Assembly: GCF_965215655.1 (NCBI RefSeq)
Contig: NZ_OZ244111.1
Location: forward strand, 3,844,001 to 3,908,000
DNA: 64,000 nucleotides
Origin: Nioella sp965215655
Lineage (GTDB): Bacteria; Pseudomonadota; Alphaproteobacteria; Rhodobacterales; Rhodobacteraceae
Reading direction: 5' to 3'
The notes under the pieces: generated by a model
Told to the model about the DNA's origin: nothing
What the model saw: only the letters and a program-made list of their open reading frames with translations
Database searches by the model: none
Shown here: in pieces, positions 27,382 to 34,607 of the stretch
How positions within the stretch are numbered: position 1 is the first letter of the stretch
Layout: every line of letters begins with the position of its first letter
Program-made: the position numbers and the translations under genes

Positions 27382-29415
27382 TCAGAGGCTTGCCGCCAGC
27401 CGCGCGCCCTGATTGATGGCCCGCTTGGCATCCAGTTCGGCGGCCACATCCGCCCCACCGATGACATGCACGGGCTTGCCCATGCTTTCCAGCCGATCCG
27501 CCAGCGACCGTTCCGACAGCTGTCCAGCGCAAAGAACAATCGTATCGGCCTTAATCAATGTCGGGTTCTCCCGCGCCTCGCCATAGCTCACATGCAGCCC
27601 ATCCGCGTCGATGCGTTCGTAGTTCACACCCCCCACCATCTCGACCGCCTTCATCTTCAGCGCGGCGCGGTGAATCCAGCCGGTGGTTTTGCCGAGCCGT
27701 TTGCCAAGCCGTTCATTCTTGCGCTGCAACAGCGTGACCTGACGGGCAGGGGCCTCGGGCTTCGGTCCGCCTTCGGCAAGACCGCCACGATCCTCTGCCG
27801 GGTCGCCCACGCCCCATTCCCGTTTCCACAGATCGAGATTCTCTGTCGGGCTCTCGCCCTCATGCACCAGATATTCCGCCACATCGAACCCGATCCCGCC
27901 CGCGCCGATGATGGCCACTTTCTCGCCAACCGGGGCCTTTCTGGACAGCACGTCGATATAGGACAGCACATTCGGCCCGTCTTGGCCGGGAATGCCTGGA
28001 TCGCGCGGCACGATGCCGGTGGCAATCACCACCTCGTCGAACCCGTCCAACTGCTCCGGCCCGGCCTCGGTGCCAAGGCGCAGGTCGACACCCGCCCGGG
28101 CCAGCATGGTTTCGAACCAATCCACGAGGCCAAAGAACTCCTCCTTGCCCGGGATCTGCTTGGCCATATTGAGCTGCCCGCCCACCTTATCGGCCTTCTC
28201 GAACAGCGTCACGGAATGCCCGCGCTCGGCGGCGATCACCGCCGTCATCACGCCAGCGGCACCCGCGCCCACGATGGCCACCCGTTTGGGCGCATCCGTC
28301 GGCTCATAGCGCAGTTCGGTCTCGTGGCAGGCGCGCGGGTTCACGAGGCAGGAGGTCAGCTTGCCGCTGAACGTGTGATCCAGACAGGCCTGATTGCAGG
28401 CGATGCAGGGCGCGATCTCGTCGGCCCGACCCTCAGCCGCTTTGGCGACGAAATGCGCGTCCGCCAGGAAGGGGCGCGCCATGGACACCATGTCGGCGCA
28501 ACCTTCGGCCAGAACCTCCTCGCCCACGTCCGGCATGTTGATCCGGTTCGAGGTGATCACCGGGATGCCCACCTTGCCCATCAGCTTCTTGGTGACCCAG
28601 GCAAAGGCCTTGCGCGGGACGCTGGTGGCAATCGTGGGAATGCGTGCCTCGTGCCAGCCGATGCCGGTATTGATGATCGTGGCGCCCGCTTTCTCAATCT
28701 CCTGCGCCAGCTGCACGACCTCATCGAAGGTGGACCCCTCAGGCACAAGGTCGATCATCGACAGGCGGTAGATGACGATGAAATCGGGGCCCACGGCCTC
28801 GCGCACGCGCCGTACAACCTCAATGGGCAGGCGAATCCGGTTTTCATAGCTGCCGCCCCACCGGTCTGTGCGCTTGTTGGTGTGTTTCACGATGAACTGG
28901 TTGAGGAAATAGCCCTCCGATCCCATCGCCTCGACCCCGTCATAGCCCGCCTCGCGCGCCCGCACGGCTGCTGTCACGATGTCGGCGATCTGTTTCTCGA
29001 TCCCCTCTTCATCCAGCTCTTTCGGAGGGAAGGGAGAGATCGGCGATTTGATCGGAGAGGCCGAGACACAATCAGGGCTGTAGGCATAGCGCCCTGCGTG
29101 AAGGATCTGCATGGCGATCTTGCCATCGGCTGCATGGACCGCATCGGTGATGACCCGGTGATTGGCGATGTCCTGATCGGTAAAGAGCCCGGCCGCCCCC
29201 GGAAACACACCGCCTTCCTTGTTGGGGGCCATGCCGCCCGTCACGATCAGCGCCGCCCCGCCCCGCGCGCGTTCCGCATAGAACTCCGCAACCCGGGGCC
29301 AGTCCTTGGTTTCCTCCAGCCCGGTATGCATCGACCCCATCAGAACCCGGTTCTTCAACGTGGTGAAGCCAAGGTCCAGCGGGGCCAGAAGATGGGGGTA
29401 AAGCGCGTGCGTCAT
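27382..29415 (-). CDS. fadH: NADPH-dependent 2,4-dienoyl-CoA reductase (FadH-like; Old Yellow Enzyme-flavoprotein fusion)
   Basis: A 677-residue protein in three parts. An FMN-binding TIM barrel of the Old Yellow Enzyme type spans about 1-330 (LKNRVLMGSMHTGLEE; catalytic-region YDGVEAMGSEGYFLNQF). A [4Fe-4S] site near 338-362 is CIACNQACLDHTF then SCLVNPRACHE. An FAD/NAD(P) dinucleotide-binding region follows (VAIVGAGAAGVMTA near 378; VAIIGAGGIGFDVAEYL near 498). It would reduce 2,4-dienoyl-CoA during unsaturated fatty-acid degradation, though related trimethylamine or enoate reductases share this layout. Start at 29415 after GGAGGACACGACC. Length is close to the E. coli enzyme. Confidence 0.9.
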   Translation of the reverse strand: MTHALYPHLLAPLDLGFTTLKNRVLMGSMHTGLEETKDWPRVAEFYAERARGGAALIVTGGMAPNKEGGVFPGAAGLFTDQDIANHRVITDAVHAADGKIAMQILHAGRYAYSPDCVSASPIKSPISPFPPKELDEEGIEKQIADIVTAAVRAREAGYDGVEAMGSEGYFLNQFIVKHTNKRTDRWGGSYENRIRLPIEVVRRVREAVGPDFIVIYRLSMIDLVPEGSTFDEVVQLAQEIEKAGATIINTGIGWHEARIPTIATSVPRKAFAWVTKKLMGKVGIPVITSNRINMPDVGEEVLAEGCADMVSMARPFLADAHFVAKAAEGRADEIAPCIACNQACLDHTFSGKLTSCLVNPRACHETELRYEPTDAPKRVAIVGAGAAGVMTAVIAAERGHSVTLFEKADKVGGQLNMAKQIPGKEEFFGLVDWFETMLARAGVDLRLGTEAGPEQLDGFDEVVIATGIVPRDPGIPGQDGPNVLSYIDVLSRKAPVGEKVAIIGAGGIGFDVAEYLVHEGESPTENLDLWKREWGVGDPAEDRGGLAEGGPKPEAPARQVTLLQRKNERLGKRLGKTTGWIHRAALKMKAVEMVGGVNYERIDADGLHVSYGEARENPTLIKADTIVLCAGQLSERSLADRLESMGKPVHVIGGADVAAELDAKRAINQGARLAASL

Positions 29416-29536
29416 GGTCGTGTCCTCCGATGCGCAAAGATGACGCAAGGCGGGCGGACTGTCACCCTCTACGCCGCGTCACCTGGGGTGTTGCGGGCTG
29501 CGGGTGCGGAGGGAAGAGCGCTTGGGATGGGTGCAG

Positions 29537-29572
29537 AAAAAATCCGCCGCACCGGGTCAGGTGCGGCGGATT
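29537..29572 (-). terminator. intrinsic terminator of the small Tat/Sec-type exported protein gene
   Basis: A perfect 13-bp stem (AATCCGCCGCACC / GGTGCGGCGGATT, 6-base loop) is followed on the minus strand by six T. It lies about 10 bp after the stop codon of the gene ending at 29583. Confidence 0.9.
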
Positions 29573-29582
29573 GGGGTAGCAA

Positions 29583-29969
29583 TTAGCGCAGCAGGCTGTA
29601 GGCGACGCCGTTCTGCCCGTTGCTATTGGTCCAGGTGAAGGTGGTCGCGCTGGTGATCATGATGACGTGCCCGTTGGGGGAGTTGTAGGTGCTGGCCCCG
29701 CTGCGGATATAGCGGAAGGTCTGGCCCTGCACGTCGCCACCGGCGATCCGGTGAAGCGTGATCTCGCTCGGCGTGACCGTCACACGTTCGACCATCGAGC
29801 GGCCGTCATGCCAGTATCCCTGGTAGTTGCCCGGAACAAGCTGCGGCGCCTGCGCCTGAGCATGGGCACCGGACGGAATGGCCACCGTGGTAATTGCAGC
29901 AGCGGCTAGGGCGGGCGTGATAACGGACTTGAAGAAAGCGCGGCGGGAGGGGTTGGATACGGTCGTCAT
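29583..29969 (-). CDS. small exported protein of unknown function
   Basis: A 128-residue protein. The N-terminus has a twin-arginine-like motif (SRRAFFK) before a hydrophobic stretch and an AHA-type cleavage site near residue 38, suggesting Tat or Sec export. The mature part is about 90 residues, rich in Ser/Thr/Gly and beta-prone (GNYQGYWHDGRSMVERVTV), with no recognised motif. It has a strong own terminator and a GGAAATGACC leader, so it is probably monocistronic. Confidence 0.75.
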   Translation of the reverse strand: MTTVSNPSRRAFFKSVITPALAAAAITTVAIPSGAHAQAQAPQLVPGNYQGYWHDGRSMVERVTVTPSEITLHRIAGGDVQGQTFRYIRSGASTYNSPNGHVIMITSATTFTWTNSNGQNGVAYSLLR

Positions 29970-30442
29970 GGGTCATTTCCTTTGGTCAAGTGCCGCCCGG
30001 ACGGTGCGGCGTGTCTGGTGGAAGCGGTGTTCGTTTCCGATGACCCAAAACTGTCATCTGCGTGCGATCCATCGTATGGGGTCGATACCCCAATCTGAAA
30101 TAATCGGCAGAGAGCAAAGGATTTCCATTTGCCTTGGTTCAAAACGCGCGATCCGCCGCCGCGATTGAAGCGACAAGGGTTTCTGTATCAAATCCTCTAC
30201 TGGTCAGCAACTGGATCTGAGGGGTCAACAAAACGCGAATCACGGACATTCCGAACGGCATACCGTTGGCAGATTGGAGCAAGTGCGACGGGATGGGGTA
30301 TGCTGGCAAGGCCTAGCCGAAGGCGTTGATCACACATGCGCCACCTTGACCCTTCAAAGTGAACAAGGCATGTGATCTATCAATGGCGGGTCGTGGTTTT
30401 GTCTACGGCCATAGACTTCATTATCAAGTTGGAAAAATAAGT
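29970..30442. promoter_or_regulatory. 473-bp intergenic region upstream of the glycan operon
   Basis: No credible gene is seen. It should contain divergent promoters for the small exported protein (minus) and the manC-like gene (plus). The only clear structure is an inverted repeat TGGGGT-CGAT-ACCCCA at 30077-30092, a possible operator. The last 80 bp are AT-richer and lead to the ATG at 30443. Confidence 0.35.
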
Positions 30443-31900
30443 ATGCAGCCGTCGTTTGAAATTCATCCATTGGTATTGTGTGGCGGTTCAGGGACCCGTC
30501 TTTGGCCCCTGTCGCGCAAGAGCTATCCCAAACAGTTCGTTCAGTTGATTGGCGACCGGTCGCTCTATCAACGATGCGCAGAACGCATGACCGGTACGCG
30601 CGGCGCGGTGACCTTTGCCGCGCCTACGATCCTGACCGGATCCGACTTTCGCTTTGTCGTGACCGAACAATTGCAGGACATCGGAATTGATCCGGGCGCC
30701 ATCCTGATCGAGCCCGAGGGGCGAAATACGGCCCCGGCGGTTCTGGCCGCCGCGTTGCACATTGCCAAGACCTCGCCCGAGGCTCTGCTGCTTGTCGCGC
30801 CATCCGATCACATCCTGCCGGATGCCGATGCGTTTGCCGCAGCGCTGGAACTGGCGGCAGGTGCGGCCCTGAACGGCGATCTCGTAACGTTCGGCATCGC
30901 CCCTGACTACCCGGAAACCGGGTACGGATACCTCAAACTGGCTGGAACGCATGACGAGGACGCGGCCTACAAGCTGGAACGTTTCGTCGAGAAGCCCGAC
31001 CAGGCCACCGCCGAACAGATGGTTGCCGATGGCGGGTTCCTTTGGAACGCGGGTATTTTCCTGTTCGCCGCCAAAGACATCATCTCTGCCTTCGAACGCC
31101 ATGCGCCTGATCTTGTGACACCCGTTCGCGCCGCAGTGGAGCAGGGTGAACCGGATCTCGGGTTCTTCCGCCTTGCCCCAGATCCCTGGGCAGAGGTGCA
31201 GAACATCTCGATCGACTATGCGGTCATGGAGAAGGCCGACAATCTCAGCGTGGTTCCCTTCCGGGGCAGCTGGAGCGATCTGGGAAGCTGGAGCGCTGTC
31301 CGCGACCAAAGCGCAATCGATTCCGATGGTGTTGCCTGCGCGGGGCCGGTAACGGCCATCGACTGCAAGAATTCCCTGCTTCGGTCAGAGCACCCGGATC
31401 AGGAACTTGTCGGACTTGGCCTTGACGGCATCGTTGCCATTGCCATGCCAGACGCGGTGTTGATTGCCGATATCAACAGAACGCAGGACGTGAAACTCGC
31501 CGTTCAGAGCCTTGCCGCAAAAGGTGCCCGTCAGGCAGAAGCCCTGCCCGTCGACTACCGTCCATGGGGGCATTTCGAGACCCTCGTGCTTGGCGAGCGG
31601 TTTCAGGTTAAGCGAATCGTGGTCAAGCCGGGCGCAAGCCTCAGCCTTCAGAGCCATCATCACAGGTCGGAACACTGGATCGTCGTGCAGGGTACGGCGA
31701 AGGTTACGGTTGACGAAACGGTCAAGCTGGTTTCCGAAAACGAGTCCGTCTACATTCCTCTCGGGGCTGTGCACAGAATGGAGAACCCGGGGAAGGTCGA
31801 CATGGTGCTGATCGAGGTCCAGACGGGTAGCTATCTGGGTGAGGATGACATCATTCGGTACGAGGATGTCTATTCCCGCGGGCAAGGTGCGAAAGGGTGA
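30443..31900 (+). CDS. manC: mannose-1-phosphate guanylyltransferase / mannose-6-phosphate isomerase (bifunctional)
   Basis: A 485-residue type II PMI/GMP enzyme. The N-terminal nucleotidyltransferase carries VLCGGSGTRLWPLSRKSYPK (residues 10-29). The FVEKPD and GFLWNAGIF motifs follow. The C-terminal cupin isomerase domain (about 365-480) carries RPWGHFETL, QSHHHRSEHWIVVQGTA and YIPLGAVHRMENPG. It makes GDP-mannose from mannose-1-phosphate and can supply mannose-6-phosphate from fructose-6-phosphate. It heads the plus-strand glycan operon followed by two multi-domain glycosyltransferases, which it probably feeds. Start at 30443 aligns with the family; an upstream in-frame extension is unlikely. 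Confidence 0.93.
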   Translation: MQPSFEIHPLVLCGGSGTRLWPLSRKSYPKQFVQLIGDRSLYQRCAERMTGTRGAVTFAAPTILTGSDFRFVVTEQLQDIGIDPGAILIEPEGRNTAPAVLAAALHIAKTSPEALLLVAPSDHILPDADAFAAALELAAGAALNGDLVTFGIAPDYPETGYGYLKLAGTHDEDAAYKLERFVEKPDQATAEQMVADGGFLWNAGIFLFAAKDIISAFERHAPDLVTPVRAAVEQGEPDLGFFRLAPDPWAEVQNISIDYAVMEKADNLSVVPFRGSWSDLGSWSAVRDQSAIDSDGVACAGPVTAIDCKNSLLRSEHPDQELVGLGLDGIVAIAMPDAVLIADINRTQDVKLAVQSLAAKGARQAEALPVDYRPWGHFETLVLGERFQVKRIVVKPGASLSLQSHHHRSEHWIVVQGTAKVTVDETVKLVSENESVYIPLGAVHRMENPGKVDMVLIEVQTGSYLGEDDIIRYEDVYSRGQGAKG

Positions 31901-31968
31901 CTCGGTGAAGAGGCCGCGCAATGCATAGAGGCAAAGAGTACCCGTACCTGTCACCAATCGGATGACTT

Positions 31969-32469
31969 ATGAGTGAAACGGACAGAAACCAACCCGATGC
32001 GGAAGTGCAGGCAATGCTGCGGGCTGAAATTCTGTCTCTTCGGACTGAGCTGGCGCAGCGGGATGCGGAAATTCTCGCGTTGCTGCGACAGTCGGACGAG
32101 ACCGTCGTCACCGAGGCCCCTCGCCAGCCGCCAACTGGACTCAGCCGTGGATGGCTGAGAACACGGCTGGCCAGGCTACGCCACCGCCTGATGCTGCGTC
32201 ATCAGGCGAGCGCATTGGCAAGAAGCCGCTATTTCGACGCAAACTGGTACGCGGCGCGCTACCCCGAATGCGATGGCCCGGACAAGGCCGCGACCCACTA
32301 CTTGCTGCGTGGCGCGTTTGCCGGGCATGATCCGGGTCCGGATTTCCATACCAAGGCCTATTACAGCGCCAATCCGGATGTTGCCGAGGCGGGCTGGCCT
32401 GCTCTGGCGCACTACGTTTTACACGGACAAGCGGAAGGTCGGCGGCGCGGACCAGCCGCCGGAGGCTAG
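31969..32469 (+). CDS. small protein with coiled coil and FDxxWY-type repeats
   Basis: A 166-residue protein. Residues 10-45 are a short coiled-coil-like helix (AEILSLRTELAQRDAEILAL). Two copies of a roughly 40-residue repeat follow: YFDANWYAARYPECDG...HYLLRGAFAGHDPGP and FHTKAYYSANPDVAEAG...HYVLHGQAEGRRRGP. The same repeat precedes the glycosyltransferase domains of the next two genes. It contains no enzyme motif; a scaffold or substrate-presentation role is a guess. Only 5 bp separate it from the next gene. Confidence 0.75.
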   Translation: MSETDRNQPDAEVQAMLRAEILSLRTELAQRDAEILALLRQSDETVVTEAPRQPPTGLSRGWLRTRLARLRHRLMLRHQASALARSRYFDANWYAARYPECDGPDKAATHYLLRGAFAGHDPGPDFHTKAYYSANPDVAEAGWPALAHYVLHGQAEGRRRGPAAGG

Positions 32470-32474
32470 GCGCA

Positions 32475-34607
32475 ATGTCCGGCGAAACCATCATCGACAC
32501 ATCCCGTGCGAAATTGCTGAAAGACTCCGCCCTGTTCGACGCTGAATGGTACGCGACGCGGAACGGGGACGTGGCCTTGTCCGGGCTGGACCCGTTGGAT
32601 CATTTTCTGAAAATCGGTTGGGGCCTTGGGCGCAGCCCCGGACCCGAGTTCGACACCCGTGCTTACTTGGCCTACTTCCGAGAAGTTGCGGATAGCGGCA
32701 TGGATGCGCTGACGCACTACCTGCAATACGGCGCCTCAGAAGGCCGTGCAGCCAATCCCCTTCAACAAGACCCAATCTTGCGGGCGCGTGTGAAAAGCGA
32801 TGTGCTTCGCAATCGGCTAAACGTGTTCGGTCAGACATCCGCACTTAAGGGGCTCCAGCGGCTCGCGGATGAGGAAACTGGCGATGCTGCGGGCTTCGCT
32901 GGCCGTGACCTGGCGCTTTGGCATCTTCGGCAATGGCGGATGACCCAATCCCGTGACAGCGTGACAACGGCAGGTCGGCTCGCCCATAAGGCCCTTGTCT
33001 CGGCGACGGACCCCGCTCTGCGCAGTCGTTTGCTGACCATTGCCCTTGTTGCAAATGCATTGGCGGGTCAGTCAGCCCCGTCGGACGCAGTCATCCGCGA
33101 CTGGCAGATGCAGGATCTGCTGTGCAACGAAACCTGGTTTGCGCTGGCAGGCTTTGAAGCCACGGAAAACGGGCGCCTGAGGCTGATCAACCGGGCGCTT
33201 GCGGCATACGGCCTTGGCGAATTGACCTTGCGCGATGACACGAGGAGCCTGGCCTATGACCGCCTGATCCCCAATCGGCCTCCCCAACCCGCAGACGGAC
33301 CGCTGGTGTCCGTCCTGATCGCGGCCCATCAGGCAGAAGACACCCTTCCAACCGCATTGCGCGCCGTTGCAGACCAAAGCTGGCGCAACCTTGAGATCAT
33401 TGTCATCGACGACGCGAGCAGCGATGGAACCGCGCAGGTCGCCCTGGATGCGGCAAGAACCGATCCCCGTATCCGGCTGAAACGGCTCTCGCAAAACGGC
33501 GGCGCCTATGCAGCACGCAACGCCGGGCTTGCCATGGCGCGTGGTGAATACGTTACGCTTCATGACGCGGACGATTGGTGTCACCCCGACCGGGTTGCCG
33601 TGCAGATGGGCCTGATTCTTGAAAGCGGAACGGCAATCGCCTGCACGTCCGAGCATGTGCGCATGCATTCCGACCTGACACTGACACGCCTGAGCCCGGA
33701 GGCGAGTTTCCTGACGGAAAACACGGCGTCCCTCCTGTTCAGACGACAACCTGTAAAGGATGCCTTGGGACGTTGGGACACTGTGCGCGTCGCGGCGGAC
33801 AATGAACTGATACGCCGAATACGCCGGGTGTTCGGGCCTGCCTCCGTCATTTCCGGAAAGACCGGCCCGCTGGCGATGCTGCGCGACAGGGAAGGGTCCG
33901 CGGTTCGCAGTGGCCCCCTGTCCATCGACGGCTATGTCACCGGCGCTCGTCTGGCTTATCTTGATGCTCAGGAACACTACCATCGTACTGCCTCTGTGGC
34001 CGACCTGCATTACACGGCAGACAGTCGCCCGTTTCCCGCACCCGGCATCATGAAAGGACGTGATCAATCCAGTTACAAGCTGTCCCTGGTACTGGCCGCG
34101 GATTTGCGACACTGCGATTGGGTGGTGGAAACCTGCCTTGAACTGGCATCCCTTTCCGATGGCCCGGTCGGTCTGGTGCCGCTTGCCAGACCTCTGGCAC
34201 CGGATATGCTCGACACCTCCTTCCGCCTGTGCACGAGAGTGCGCGAAGCTCTCGACGGTCAGCGCCTTCTTCACCTCTGCCCGGGAGAATCGGCTTCGGC
34301 CCCGTTGCTGATCGCGCCTGACCCGGAGACATTGCAGGAGCTTCCCGGTTCCCTGCCCGAGGTGCGGGCCGAAAGAGTGCGTCTTCTGGCAAGTTATTCT
34401 CCGGTCGCCACGCTTCCCGGCTCGGGGCGCCGCCTGGTGCGATATGATCCGTCCACCTGCGAATCCTCTGCACGCCGGTTCGCGACAGGCCCTTTGGAAT
34501 GGTGGGCCGGAAATCGTGCCATCAAGCAGGAGCTGATCAAGGCGGGCGCCAGTCGGGTCGCGCGTGCAAAGATCCCGTTCGACGTGTTGCACGGGCTTCT
34601 CAGATGA
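32475..34607 (+). CDS. GT2 family glycosyltransferase with N-terminal FDxxWY repeats
   Basis: A 710-residue protein. Residues about 14-95 hold two FD/WY repeats (LFDAEWYATRNGDVA...HFLKIGWGLGRSPGP and FDTRAYLAYFREVA...HYLQYGASEGR). Residues 105-265 are helical. A GT-A family 2 domain follows at about 277-480, with VSVLIAAHQAEDTLPTAL, IIVIDDASSDGT and the metal-binding acidic LHDADDW. The last 200 residues are unassigned. Nucleotide-sugar donor unknown; GDP-mannose from the upstream manC product is possible. Its stop overlaps the next gene's start (ATGA). Confidence 0.85.
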   Translation: MSGETIIDTSRAKLLKDSALFDAEWYATRNGDVALSGLDPLDHFLKIGWGLGRSPGPEFDTRAYLAYFREVADSGMDALTHYLQYGASEGRAANPLQQDPILRARVKSDVLRNRLNVFGQTSALKGLQRLADEETGDAAGFAGRDLALWHLRQWRMTQSRDSVTTAGRLAHKALVSATDPALRSRLLTIALVANALAGQSAPSDAVIRDWQMQDLLCNETWFALAGFEATENGRLRLINRALAAYGLGELTLRDDTRSLAYDRLIPNRPPQPADGPLVSVLIAAHQAEDTLPTALRAVADQSWRNLEIIVIDDASSDGTAQVALDAARTDPRIRLKRLSQNGGAYAARNAGLAMARGEYVTLHDADDWCHPDRVAVQMGLILESGTAIACTSEHVRMHSDLTLTRLSPEASFLTENTASLLFRRQPVKDALGRWDTVRVAADNELIRRIRRVFGPASVISGKTGPLAMLRDREGSAVRSGPLSIDGYVTGARLAYLDAQEHYHRTASVADLHYTADSRPFPAPGIMKGRDQSSYKLSLVLAADLRHCDWVVETCLELASLSDGPVGLVPLARPLAPDMLDTSFRLCTRVREALDGQRLLHLCPGESASAPLLIAPDPETLQELPGSLPEVRAERVRLLASYSPVATLPGSGRRLVRYDPSTCESSARRFATGPLEWWAGNRAIKQELIKAGASRVARAKIPFDVLHGLLR

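Noticed and set aside
27325..29586. Plus-strand open frame of 753 codons
   Set aside because: Antisense to the fadH-like gene in a GC-rich shadow frame; no recognised motif and no ribosome-binding site.
33072..34592. Minus-strand open frame of 506 codons
   Set aside because: Antisense to the GT2 glycosyltransferase gene, which has intact catalytic motifs and coupled neighbours.
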